A stretch of 13,593 nt of DNA from Gemmatimonadaceae bacterium (GTDB lineage Bacteria; Gemmatimonadota; Gemmatimonadetes; Gemmatimonadales; Gemmatimonadaceae), in NCBI GenBank assembly GCA_025357975.1, contig JANYKY010000086.1, positions 1 through 13,593 of the forward strand, read 5' to 3'. A model generated the notes under the pieces. That model did not search any database, was not told the DNA's origin, and was given only the letters and a program-made list of their open reading frames with translations. Below, piece after piece: positions 1-7,297 of the stretch (position 1 is the stretch's first letter; each line of letters starts with the position of its first letter). Made by a program: the position numbers and the translations under genes.

Positions 1-1287
1 GCCGCCTCTCACGTCCGCGAACACGGCGCGTGAAGGCACGCCGATCTTCTTGCCGTCAACGACGATCTGGCGGCCGTCCTCATAGGTGATGTTCGCCGGT
101 CGCATGACTGCACGAAAGCCGAGTGAGTCGACGAGGTAAACAAACAACGGATTCTGGCGTCCATTCTGATCAGGACCGAGCACCCTACCATATAGTAGTG
201 TGTACGCGCCTGCCCGCGCCGCGCCCCAATCCCAGGTCACTCCACGCCACACCCCCCAGTTGTGATCGTGGTACGATTGCGCGTTCGAGTACGTCTCGCA
301 CTTCTCACTGATGCAGATTTTACCGCTGGCACTCGATCGCAACCCGGGTACGGTGTATCCGGAGACAAAGGTGCCCGAGCTCAACGAAGCTCCAGGGAAG
401 TACGCACGGTGGGCGGGCGCGACTACGAGATCGATTTTCATTGGTGCGCCATTATCGAGTGCGCGCACGTCAGCATGCACAGCATACTCACCGTCAGGCA
501 TCACGCGAACCATCGACGACCCCAGAGTGAGATCGGCATTCGCAGTAGAGAACTGCACTGCCTGATGAGGAATGTACGAAGCGAACTTTCGTGACGCTCC
601 TCCTTCATCGCGCAGAGTTACCGTGACGCTGCCTCCCCACTCGCTACTGCTCACGTCACCAGCAACGATGAACGAAATAAATGCCCAATGCTTCTTGTCC
701 TGGGACAACAAGTTGAAGTAGTGCCATTCTGCCCAGCTCGACTTGTTCGCCGCGCTATCCGGCGGCATGTGGAAGTGGTCGATCTGATTTCGGAGCTCGA
801 ATAGCGAGGGCGTCACCCACATTCTGTCACCATCATCGCTGGCCCATTTTCCCGCGCCGATCAACACTGGTCCGTGCACAGACTTCGTCTTGTCGGGAAT
901 CTCGCCGCTCGCGCGCACTGGATACTCCGTTCCGCGCGCAGTTCGCAGGTAGACGAGCCGCCCATCGATCTGAGGCGCAACGGCACTCACGGACGATGCC
1001 AGACGAGGAGATGAAAGCAGCTGGTCGTAGACGAATCGCGCGTGGTCGATGGAAAAAAACAGGCCGCCGACTCCGCCGGTTTTCATCACTTCGACATCGA
1101 GCCCTTGCGGCAGGACAGTGATCGCGCCACCGCCGACAAGCTTCTCATCTTTCGCCTGCGTGAGGAGTGCTTCGCCGATCGATAACAGGACGATCATCAC
1201 GGAAACGCCAACTCCGTATCCGAAGAACAGCAGCACCGAGCGCCACGGCCGGTATATGATATTTCGAAACGCGAGAAGCCGGATCAT
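1..1287 (-). CDS. Permease-like membrane anchor fused to CrtC/AttH-type lipocalin domain (3' end outside window)
   Basis: The frame is open for 429 codons from an ATG at 1287 to the left edge, so the C-terminus is missing. Residues 1-42 look like the start of a MacB/FtsX permease: a basic N-terminus (MIRLLAFRNIIYRPWRS), then a hydrophobic segment at about 17-42. Residues 43-140 resemble the first part of a MacB-type periplasmic domain. From about 160 the protein changes to a two-part lipocalin-like fold of the CrtC/AttH family (COG5621-like). SWAEWHYF (184-191) fits the first half-barrel, and YHDHNWGVW (339-347) is the hallmark of the second. The start overlaps the ATPase stop by 4 nt (ATGA), so it is probably translationally coupled. 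Known AttH/CrtC relatives are secreted lipocalin-like proteins or carotenoid hydratases. I infer that it binds or modifies a lipophilic substrate handled by the ABC exporter. No second to fourth membrane segments are seen before the edge. The domain call is fairly sure; the function is not known. Confidence 0.8.
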   Translation of the reverse strand, partial: MIRLLAFRNIIYRPWRSVLLFFGYGVGVSVMIVLLSIGEALLTQAKDEKLVGGGAITVLPQGLDVEVMKTGGVGGLFFSIDHARFVYDQLLSSPRLASSVSAVAPQIDGRLVYLRTARGTEYPVRASGEIPDKTKSVHGPVLIGAGKWASDDGDRMWVTPSLFELRNQIDHFHMPPDSAANKSSWAEWHYFNLLSQDKKHWAFISFIVAGDVSSSEWGGSVTVTLRDEGGASRKFASYIPHQAVQFSTANADLTLGSSMVRVMPDGEYAVHADVRALDNGAPMKIDLVVAPAHRAYFPGASLSSGTFVSGYTVPGLRSSASGKICISEKCETYSNAQSYHDHNWGVWRGVTWDWGAARAGAYTLLYGRVLGPDQNGRQNPLFVYLVDSLGFRAVMRPANITYEDGRQIVVDGKKIGVPSRAVFADVRGG

Positions 1288-2009
1288 TCGTCGACGATCG
1301 ATCCGTCGCGCATGTGAATCCTTCTGTGCGCAGCGCGGGCGAGGACTTCGTCATGCGTAACGACAATAATCGTCGTACCATCACCGTTCAGCCTCTCGAA
1401 CAGCGAAATCACTTCACCGCCGGTTTTTGCATCCAGCTCACCGGTGGGCTCGTCGGCTAACAGAATCGCGGGGTTGTTCGCGAGAGCCCGCGCAATCGCC
1501 ACACGCTGCTGCTCTCCGCCGGAGAGCTGCGATGGACGATGACGCTCACGGTGACCGAGCCCCACGTACGCAAGCAGCTCGCGCCCTCTCGCAACTCGTT
1601 CGCCCTTTTTCTTCCCCGCTTCCGCCATCGGGAGCTCGATGTTCTCGAGAGCCGACAGCGTGGGCATGAGATAAAAGCGCTGGAACACGAAGCCGATGTT
1701 GTGCAGGCGAAAGCTCGTTGCCTCTCTGTCCCGCATCGATCCAACGTCATGACCTCGGATTCTCACCGTGCCCTGACTCGGCGAGTCAACGACACCAAGA
1801 AGGTTGAGCAGCGTGGACTTGCCGCAGCCCGATGGGCCGACAACGGCCACATAGTCCTTCTCGCCAACGTCGAAGGTCACGCCCTTCAAAGCATGAATGC
1901 TCTCTTCGCCGAATTTGTAGTCACGTCCGAGATTGCGCGCCTCGACAACGGCCGCGGAGGGAGTCCCACGCCGGACGTCGCTTCTGTGAACATCCTCGAT
2001 AGTGGTCAT
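1284..2009 (-). CDS. ABC exporter ATPase, MacB/LolD type
   Basis: This 241-residue protein is the cytoplasmic ATPase that powers the adjacent FtsX-type permeases. All motifs are intact: Walker A GPSGCGKST (58-66), Q-loop Gln110, signature LSGGEQQRVAIARAL (162-176), Walker B ILLADEP (182-188), D-loop around 191-195, and H-loop His219. FQRFYLMP after the Q-loop and the length of about 240 residues are typical of the MacB/LolD/FtsE group, which mechanically drives periplasmic permeases and does not import solutes. The frame is open further upstream (to 2120), but the ATG at 2009 overlaps the TGA of the preceding permease (ATGA) and begins the conserved region sensibly, so I chose it. The ATPase stop overlaps the next start in the same way. 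The substrate cannot be read from this subunit. AttE of the Agrobacterium attEFGH operon is a plausible analogue. Confidence 0.93.
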   Translation of the reverse strand: MTTIEDVHRSDVRRGTPSAAVVEARNLGRDYKFGEESIHALKGVTFDVGEKDYVAVVGPSGCGKSTLLNLLGVVDSPSQGTVRIRGHDVGSMRDREATSFRLHNIGFVFQRFYLMPTLSALENIELPMAEAGKKKGERVARGRELLAYVGLGHRERHRPSQLSGGEQQRVAIARALANNPAILLADEPTGELDAKTGGEVISLFERLNGDGTTIIVVTHDEVLARAAHRRIHMRDGSIVDE

Positions 2010-3193
2010 GCAATCGCGTCCTGTCGGAGAGTCGTCGCAATAGGAAGCGATGCCGCACGGAATGACGGGTACACTCCTGCCGCAATTCCAGACAGAGCGA
2101 GTAGTCCCAGCGCCGTCCATGCCGACGACGGCTGGAACAGAAAGAAATTGATCGCCACCGGAAGTCCGGGAAAGCTTGAAAGAATCGCGTTGAGATAGTG
2201 TCCCGTTGCGAGCCCAAGCCCAAGCCCCGCGATCGAACCTGTGATCATGAGCGCAGTCGCTTCCATCACGATTTGTTGAACGATGTGGCTACGCGACACG
2301 CCGAGAGCACGCATGACTGTGATCTCGCCTATGCGCTCGTTGACCGAAACGGTTACGAGCGTCGTAACCAGGAGAAATCCGACAAAAAGGCTGACAGATC
2401 CCAGAATCACGGCGAGTTGCCTGAAATAGCTGAGACGTTGATCGACCTGAACGAGAGCGGTCGCGGTAGAGATGCCGCTGACGCCGGGAATCATCCGCTC
2501 GGTCCAGCGGCGAACTCCCTCCACCTCGGAATCGTTTCGAATCCTGATCATGAAAAGCGAAGCATCGTTTGCGTGCTCGGTGCCGCTCAGTTGCTGAAGT
2601 GTGCCTAGTCTCATTGCTGTTGCGAGCTGATCCGCCGCGCCATAAAGAAATCGCACGCGACCGGTGAGAACCATTTTTCGCGACGCTGCATAGGTGCGGA
2701 GCTCCGGATCGTAGCCACTGGCAATATCCAGCGTGTCTCCGATGCGCGCTCCCGTCGCCTTCAGGAAATCATCGTTTCCGACAATGGCGTCGTCAGCCAG
2801 CGGATCCTTACCGGCGAGCAACTCGTAGTCGCCTTGCACGAGCGGGTTTATCCCGAGCGCAGAGCTCGTGACGACACGATTCCCGCGCGGAATCTGGATG
2901 GTTCCGCCAAGTACCGGGCTTACTGTAGTAATGGCTGGGTTGGTCCGGAGGATGGTAAGGATTCCGCTCGTGTTCTTGATCGTCGCATCTGTGTCGAACG
3001 GAAGCGTTCCCTTCGGCGCGAGGCGCAGCTGAAATCCGCGCGACAGCAGCAGCTCACGAAAGGATTCGCGCATTCCGGTCGACATCATCACCATGTCGAG
3101 CAGCATCGCAGCGGCAACGGCGACTCCGAGTGTTGCGAGCAACGTGCGCGTTGTATGTCTTCGAAGCGATGACCATGCGAGAGCGAATCTCAT
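2006..3193 (-). CDS. FtsX/MacB-family ABC permease, full length
   Basis: This 395-residue inner-membrane permease has the standard FtsX layout. It has a basic N-terminus and TM1 (about 17-38), then a periplasmic domain (about 40-255). TM2 (about 258-283) is followed by the cytoplasmic coupling helix NERIGEITVMRALGVSRSH (285-303), and then come TM3 (about 305-335) and TM4 (about 356-378). The E-I-x-V-M-R-A-L-G segment is the family hallmark that contacts the ATPase. The start is the ATG at 3193, which overlaps the upstream permease stop as TGATG. A longer in-frame extension to 3532 exists, but it runs antiparallel inside the neighbouring permease and is unlike any permease, so I rejected it. 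It should form a heterodimer, or pair in another way, with the short permease encoded immediately upstream. The periplasmic domain (for example AGKDPLADDAIVGND, 127-141) shows no recognisable substrate signature. Confidence 0.9.
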   Translation of the reverse strand: MRFALAWSSLRRHTTRTLLATLGVAVAAAMLLDMVMMSTGMRESFRELLLSRGFQLRLAPKGTLPFDTDATIKNTSGILTILRTNPAITTVSPVLGGTIQIPRGNRVVTSSALGINPLVQGDYELLAGKDPLADDAIVGNDDFLKATGARIGDTLDIASGYDPELRTYAASRKMVLTGRVRFLYGAADQLATAMRLGTLQQLSGTEHANDASLFMIRIRNDSEVEGVRRWTERMIPGVSGISTATALVQVDQRLSYFRQLAVILGSVSLFVGFLLVTTLVTVSVNERIGEITVMRALGVSRSHIVQQIVMEATALMITGSIAGLGLGLATGHYLNAILSSFPGLPVAINFFLFQPSSAWTALGLLALSGIAAGVYPSFRAASLPIATTLRQDAIA

Positions 3194-3996
3194 CAGCGGC
3201 CGAACAGAGAAATCGGTGGGGTTCGCGCGAGGCGTAGCGATGCGAGCAGGCCGGCTCCGATTCCGAGAACGAGCGAGAGAACGACGGCGAGAGTGAGAAT
3301 TGGTGGCGTTATAAGCGAGAAGTACAGAGGTGTGCGGTACACTCCCTGGTAGTACCAGTTGATGAACGTCGATGCGATGTAACTGAGAGCGATGCCGAGT
3401 GCACTCCCTACCAGCGCGAGCAACGCAGCTTCCGCGACGACAGAGAGGACGACTGTGTATCGAGAGATGCCCATCAATCGAAGTGCAGCTATGTCGCGCC
3501 TGCGCTCTTCGACTTTGAGCAGCATGATGCAAAGCAGGAAGATCGCACTCGCGACAATCGTGATGAAGCCGATCGCTTTGTGAAATCGGCTGACTACCTG
3601 AAACGTCTTGGAAGTCTCGACCGCAATGTCGCGCGAACGGTGTGCTTCGAATCCGAATGCGGAAGCGTTGATTTCGGCGAGCGCTTTTTCTGTTGCCGCT
3701 GGACCGCGTGTCGCAACTGCGAATCGATCGACTCTGTCACCGTAACCAGCGAGCGACTGCAGTTGATCCAGATGCATCCGCACTCTGTATTCGCTTCGCG
3801 CAATCTCGGCGGGATCGGCTCCGCGTTTGACGATCGCAGAGACGATTACGGTGTCGCCCATCGTTGCGTTTGGTGCACCGGATACTACGACACGATCTCC
3901 AATCCGGATGTGCGCGTCTTCGGCAAGTCGCTCATCGATTGCGATCGTTCGCTGCAACGGATGCTGAATCAACAATAAGGCGGCAAGAAGAGGCAT
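3193..3996 (-). CDS. FtsX-family ABC permease, N-terminally short
   Basis: This 267-residue protein has the C-terminal part of an FtsX permease: TM2 (about 141-161), coupling segment KVEERRRDIAALRLMGISRY (161-180), TM3 (about 181-210) and TM4 (about 230-256). Residues 16-40 resemble positions about 127-155 of the neighbouring full-length permease. Roughly 110-125 residues expected at the front, including a proper TM1, are therefore absent. The N-terminus (MPLLAALLLIQ) has only about ten hydrophobic residues and no basic residues before them, which makes a poor signal or anchor. I chose the ATG at 3996 because AGAAGAG lies at a suitable distance. A GTG at 4002 is also possible, and an in-frame TAG lies a few codons further up, so no longer form exists. 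The gene lies about 30 bp after the repressor gene and overlaps the next permease by one base. It may be a genuine short subunit or an old N-terminal deletion. Confidence 0.82.
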   Translation of the reverse strand: MPLLAALLLIQHPLQRTIAIDERLAEDAHIRIGDRVVVSGAPNATMGDTVIVSAIVKRGADPAEIARSEYRVRMHLDQLQSLAGYGDRVDRFAVATRGPAATEKALAEINASAFGFEAHRSRDIAVETSKTFQVVSRFHKAIGFITIVASAIFLLCIMLLKVEERRRDIAALRLMGISRYTVVLSVVAEAALLALVGSALGIALSYIASTFINWYYQGVYRTPLYFSLITPPILTLAVVLSLVLGIGAGLLASLRLARTPPISLFGR

Positions 3997-4025
3997 GAAC
4001 ACTCTTCTAACCTAGCTGGACAATG

Positions 4026-4751
4026 CTAGTGCGCGGGTGCCTCGAGATCGGTCAGCGGTTCCACCATCACCTGCGACGCGAGCTGGGGCCCAATCGCCAG
4101 CATCGTTCCGGAAACGGCCAGGGCAATCGGCCCTTCGTACGGCGCCTTCGAGATCACAATCAGCTCGGCTCCCGGCATGATCTGAAGCTCACCGAGGTAT
4201 CGCAGCATCTCAGGATCCTCATCGCTCACTCTCACAACTCGAGCTCCGTACCCCGCGCCTAGCTCCGCGAGAGACAAATACTCGGTCTCATCCATGTCGC
4301 CTTCGCGGGACGGAATCGGCGCTCCATGCGGATCGGTCAACGGCTCGCCAATGGCCGCCGCCATTCTATCCACCAACTCGTCCGACGCCGCATGCTCCAG
4401 ACGCTCGGCCTCAGCATGCACGCGATCCCAGGGGTAGTTCAGCGCACCTGACAGGTATGCTTCGATCACCCGGTGCCGGCGGAGAGTGCGAAGTGCTGCC
4501 CGCCGGCCGAGGTCCGTGAGTGTGACACCACGATATCTCTCATATGAAAGAAATCCGTGACCCGCGAGGCGCCGAACCATTCCGCTGACAGACGCAGGAG
4601 TGAGGTCGAGGCGCTGCGCGATGTCGTTGGTGGCGACCGATACGCTGCCTCGCCCAAGCGCGTAAATCGCCTTCAGATAGTCTTCAACCGCACCGGTCAG
4701 CGGCTCTTCGGACGAGTCGGTGATGCTCAGATGAGGGCGTTTGCCTTTCAT
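4026..4751 (-). CDS. mntR: DtxR-family metal-dependent repressor, manganese (MntR) type
   Basis: This 241-residue protein has three parts. A winged helix (about 18-82; recognition region TPASVSGMVRRL, 51-62) is followed by a metal-binding dimerisation domain (about 83-135) and a C-terminal FeoA/SH3-like domain (about 155-230), as in long DtxR/IdeR-type proteins. Aligning by eye on HRVIE (93-97) and VHAEAERLEH (111-120) gives ligands Asp24, His93, Glu97, His112, Glu116, Glu119 and His120. DtxR has Met10 and Cys102 where this protein has Asp24 and Glu116. Asp and Glu at these sites are the manganese-type choice of MntR. The residue matching MntR Glu11 is Lys27, which is odd. The start overlaps the universal stress gene (ATGA). 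It probably represses its own operon through the dyad upstream of mntH. Family assignment is firm; Mn specificity is inferred. Confidence 0.9.
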   Translation of the reverse strand: MKGKRPHLSITDSSEEPLTGAVEDYLKAIYALGRGSVSVATNDIAQRLDLTPASVSGMVRRLAGHGFLSYERYRGVTLTDLGRRAALRTLRRHRVIEAYLSGALNYPWDRVHAEAERLEHAASDELVDRMAAAIGEPLTDPHGAPIPSREGDMDETEYLSLAELGAGYGARVVRVSDEDPEMLRYLGELQIMPGAELIVISKAPYEGPIALAVSGTMLAIGPQLASQVMVEPLTDLEAPAH

Positions 4752-5197
4752 TTGCGAGGGCCCGAACGTCCGCGCGAGCTTCCGCGAACAAGCAGGACTG
4801 GAACGGTGGAAGAATGCCGAACCGTATTCGATACGCTCCCGTGGACCAGGTCAGCGATACCCTTGTGACCGTGAGTACCCATCGCAATGAGGTCGCAGCC
4901 TTCCCGAGCTGCGGCCTCTGCGATCTCCGAGGCCGGATCACCCGAGGCAAGCAAGGCTTCAGCGTCGAGGCCGTCGGCTTCCAGCGTCCCGGAAAGCTTC
5001 TCGATATAATCGCGGTCTGTCTTCATCTCTTCGCTCTCGCGGAGCTTGAGTTGCGAGATGTTGCGCGCGGCCCATCCATCGGCAACATGAATGAGCACGA
5101 TTGACGAGTTGCACACCTTCGCAAGCTCGCGGACGTGATCGACGATCGCGTCATCGTAAGGCGAATTCTCTACCGGCATCAGTATTTTTTTGTACAT
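4748..5197 (-). CDS. Universal stress protein, ATP-binding UspA family
   Basis: This is a 149-residue single Usp domain, of typical length. It begins with the usual beta strand MYKKILMPVENS and ends with strand VPVLLV. The ATP-binding signature G-2x-G-9x-G-S is intact (GTHG, nine residues, then GS; about 107-121), so it is the nucleotide-binding kind. The mntH stop (5201-5203) abuts a possible GTG start at 5200. I prefer the ATG at 5197, which begins the conserved domain directly. The last codon overlaps the mntR start by 4 nt. Its place between an NRAMP transporter and its repressor suggests that it modulates transport or signals stress in the same regulon. That link is inferred from position only. 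Confidence 0.9.
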   Translation of the reverse strand: MYKKILMPVENSPYDDAIVDHVRELAKVCNSSIVLIHVADGWAARNISQLKLRESEEMKTDRDYIEKLSGTLEADGLDAEALLASGDPASEIAEAAAREGCDLIAMGTHGHKGIADLVHGSVSNTVRHSSTVPVLLVRGSSRGRSGPRK

Positions 5198-5200
5198 CAC

Positions 5201-6565
5201 TTAGTGTCCGCGAAAGAACTGTACGACCAGCCAGAGATTCAACACGAGAATAACTATCGCAACCACATAAGCGACAGTCTTGAGCCACGTCGCATTGGCG
5301 AACTCTCCCATCTTCGCCTTGTCCGACGTAAATGCGACCAGCGGAAATACGGCAAACGATAGCTGCATGCTGAGAATTACCTGGCTCAATATCAGAAGCC
5401 TGGCCGTTCCGCTCTCGCCATACATCACGGCCACCACTGCTGCAGGGACGATTGCAATGCCCCGCGTGATGAGTCGCCGCACCCACGGACGAAGGCGAAT
5501 GCTGAGAAATCCTTCCATCACGATCTGCCCCGCCAATGTCCCCGTCAGGGTCGAATTCTGGCCAGACGCGAGAAGCGCGAGCGCGAACATGGTGCTCGCA
5601 CCCGCTCCCAGCAATGGAGTCAGCAGCTTGAACGCATCCTGAATCTCAGCCACTCCGGTATGACCGCTGCTGTGAAACGTGGCCGCTGCAACGATAAGAA
5701 TCGCCGCATTAATGAACAACGCGAATGTTAGCGCGAGGGTCGAATCGATAAAAGCAAACCTCACAGCTTCGTGTTTTCCTTCGGCTGTCTCCTCGTAGCG
5801 TCGAGTCTGAACGATCGACGAGTGCAGGTAAAGGTTATGCGGCATCACAGTCGCGCCTAGTATGCCGACGGCGACATAAAGCATGGCCGGGTTCGCGATG
5901 ACCTGGCCTCGCGGAATGAATCCCGCCATCACCGCTCCAAAAGGCGGGCTCGAGAGAACTATCTCGAACAGAAAACAAAGACCAACTGTTGCGACCAGAG
6001 TGATGACGAGCGCCTCGAGCACCCGGAATCCCTTGTTCTGCAGATAAAGGACGACCATCACGTCCAATGCCGTGAGCCCGATTCCGATGGCGAGCGGAAT
6101 ATGAAAGAGAAGGTTCAGCGCGATAGCGGACCCGATTACTTCTGCCAGGTCGCAGGCGGCAATCGCAAGCTCACAGATGACCCACAGGAAATAGGCGACA
6201 GGCGCGGGGTAGTGATCCCGGCACGCCTGCGCGAGATCTCGCCCGGTGACAATTCCAAGCTTGGAGGCAAGTCCCTGGAGGAGGATTGCCATCAGGTTGG
6301 AGATGAGGATGACGCTCAAAAGCGTATATCCGAACTGCGATCCGCCTGCGAGATCGGTTGCCCAGTTGCCCGGATCCATGTATCCCACGGCTACCAGGTA
6401 GCCCGGACCCGCGAAGGCGAGCATCTTCCGCCACCACGTGCGCCCCGTAAGCGGAACAGACCTGTAAACCTCTGCGAGAGAGGGAGTTACACGCGCTTTA
6501 CGCCAGCCTTTTTCGGGACGACCAGGCTCGTCTACATTAGTTGGAGGGGTTAGTTGTGTTGCCAC
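5201..6565 (-). CDS. mntH: NRAMP-family proton-coupled Mn(II)/Fe(II) transporter
   Basis: This is a polytopic inner-membrane protein of 454 residues with about 11 membrane segments, which imports divalent metal with protons. The two metal-site signatures are present: DPGN at 64-67 in TM1, inside the conserved [20 protein letters not shown] block, and MPH at 241-243 in TM6 ([13 protein letters not shown]). The NRAMP loop [19 protein letters not shown] is also clear. The start is GTG at 6565, with a weak GGA about 5 nt upstream. Residues 1-45 form a poorly conserved hydrophilic tail. An alternative start inside the gene would be Met48, which would leave little before TM1. The gene heads the seven-gene minus-strand unit and lies 50 bp below a DtxR-like dyad. 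A second, degenerate dyad covers its start codon. Mn(II) as the main substrate is inferred from the paired MntR-type repressor. Confidence 0.94.
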   Translation of the reverse strand: MATQLTPPTNVDEPGRPEKGWRKARVTPSLAEVYRSVPLTGRTWWRKMLAFAGPGYLVAVGYMDPGNWATDLAGGSQFGYTLLSVILISNLMAILLQGLASKLGIVTGRDLAQACRDHYPAPVAYFLWVICELAIAACDLAEVIGSAIALNLLFHIPLAIGIGLTALDVMVVLYLQNKGFRVLEALVITLVATVGLCFLFEIVLSSPPFGAVMAGFIPRGQVIANPAMLYVAVGILGATVMPHNLYLHSSIVQTRRYEETAEGKHEAVRFAFIDSTLALTFALFINAAILIVAAATFHSSGHTGVAEIQDAFKLLTPLLGAGASTMFALALLASGQNSTLTGTLAGQIVMEGFLSIRLRPWVRRLITRGIAIVPAAVVAVMYGESGTARLLILSQVILSMQLSFAVFPLVAFTSDKAKMGEFANATWLKTVAYVVAIVILVLNLWLVVQFFRGH

Positions 6566-6568
6566 TAA
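6550..6568 (-). promoter_or_regulatory. Possible second, degenerate repressor dyad over the mntH start codon
   Basis: On the plus strand TTAGT at 6550-6554 is mirrored by ACTAA at 6564-6568. The interior contains TGTTGCC, which also occurs (reverse strand) within the strong dyad upstream. The mntH GTG (6563-6565) lies inside the site, so bound repressor could block initiation or elongation. The arms are short and two inner pairs fail, so this is a weak call. Confidence 0.35.
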
Positions 6569-6615
6569 GATCCGATGTTTGACCCGCGAAATTGAGGAGT
6601 GTCGTGATGTAGTAA

Positions 6616-6643
6616 GATTAAGTTAGGCAACACTAACTTAATC
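6616..6643 (-). promoter_or_regulatory. DtxR/MntR-like operator upstream of mntH
   Basis: A perfect inverted repeat with 11-bp arms, GATTAAGTTAG and CTAACTTAATC, is separated by 6 bp (GCAACA). The nine inner bases of each arm (TTAAGTTAG) differ at one position from the classic DtxR/IdeR half-site TTAGGTTAG. The classic site has a 1-bp centre, whereas this one has 6 bp. The dyad lies 51-78 bp upstream of the mntH start, in the only gap of useful size in front of the operon. It most likely overlaps the promoter, and the MntR-type protein encoded two genes downstream is the obvious ligand. I could not pick convincing -35 and -10 hexamers around it. Confidence 0.75.
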
Positions 6644-6687
6644 GCAAGTGCGGAGTTCATGCCCCGCTTCATCGGGTTCGCCTGGTG

Positions 6688-7281
6688 CTAGCCGACCAAG
6701 GCCAGCATACCCGAAAGTATCCGCTCCGTCATCCCCCAGACGACAAAGTCTCGATGATGAAACGCAACCGTGCTCACCTCCCTGCCGCCAGCCCGCACCG
6801 TTGCATTTCTCCACATCGATCGGTCGAGGAGCGCCGTCATCGGCACCCAGAAACAGTCCGCCACCTCCGAGCTCAAGACCAAATCGGCACAACGGGCCAC
6901 AAGAAAAACGAACGGCCGCACCACAATCGAAGGCAAGCGAACTATCTGTGAGTGCAGGTCATCGAGAACACCAATGAGCTCGCCGCATTCCCCTAAATCG
7001 ATACCGGTTTCCTCCAGTGTCTCTCGCATTGCCGTAGCGGCCAGGGTGTCGTCCTGATTTTCCTCGCGGCCGCCGGGGAAGGCTATCTGGCCGCTCCACG
7101 GATCCCCCTCGAAAGTGGCACGCCGGATAAAAAAAACCTCCGGCTCGTCACCGTCACCGAGACGAACCAGTATCGCGACGGCAGCCCTCTGAGCCGACGG
7201 ATTGTCCACCTCGACCGCACTACGCGATCCCAGCTCAGCTCCAAGCTTTGCAACCCGAGGCTCACTCCGAACTGCATCCAA
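6688..7281 (-). CDS. Nudix hydrolase, CoA pyrophosphatase (NudL/YeaB)-like
   Basis: This is a cytoplasmic metal-dependent pyrophosphohydrolase of about 197 residues. It has SGQIAFPGG followed by the Nudix box RETLEETGI. The acidic residue six positions after the second Gly of FPGG, and the eight residues before RE, match the NudL/CoA-pyrophosphatase spacing and not the plain MutT one. The upstream part of the NuCoA motif is degenerate (FFIRRATFEGDPWSG), so CoA specificity is probable but not proven. The start is uncertain. The frame opens with TTG at 7317 inside the preceding hydrolase gene, has a GTG at 7290 and a TTG at 7281. I chose 7281 because GGGGTGA lies about 5 nt upstream. The gene follows the hydrolase closely and probably ends that operon. 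A 122-bp gap with the metal-repressor dyad follows. Confidence 0.85.
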   Translation of the reverse strand: MDAVRSEPRVAKLGAELGSRSAVEVDNPSAQRAAVAILVRLGDGDEPEVFFIRRATFEGDPWSGQIAFPGGREENQDDTLAATAMRETLEETGIDLGECGELIGVLDDLHSQIVRLPSIVVRPFVFLVARCADLVLSSEVADCFWVPMTALLDRSMWRNATVRAGGREVSTVAFHHRDFVVWGMTERILSGMLALVG

Positions 7282-7297
7282 CGAGGTCACCCCGCCG

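Noticed and set aside
2010..2120. N-terminal extension of the ATPase to 2120
   Set aside because: It overlaps the coding 3' end of the permease, is Cys-rich and unlike ABC proteins, and ATG 2009 gives a clean ATGA overlap.
1539..2198. 219-codon plus-strand open frame
   Set aside because: It lies wholly antisense to the ATPase gene and the end of the permease, whose motifs are complete. The translation has no recognisable fold and is typical of a high-GC shadow frame.
3194..3532. 113-residue extension of the full-length permease
   Set aside because: It runs through the conserved membrane segments of the upstream permease in another frame. The Arg/His/Ser-rich translation does not look like a membrane protein, and ATG 3193 begins a normal permease.
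6101..6553. 150-codon plus-strand open frame
   Set aside because: It is antisense to the conserved NRAMP DPGN region, with no matching motif of its own.
6648..6977. Overlapping plus-strand frames of 88-109 codons
   Set aside because: They are antisense to the Nudix gene, Pro/Arg/Ser-rich, and have no ribosome site. They are shadows.
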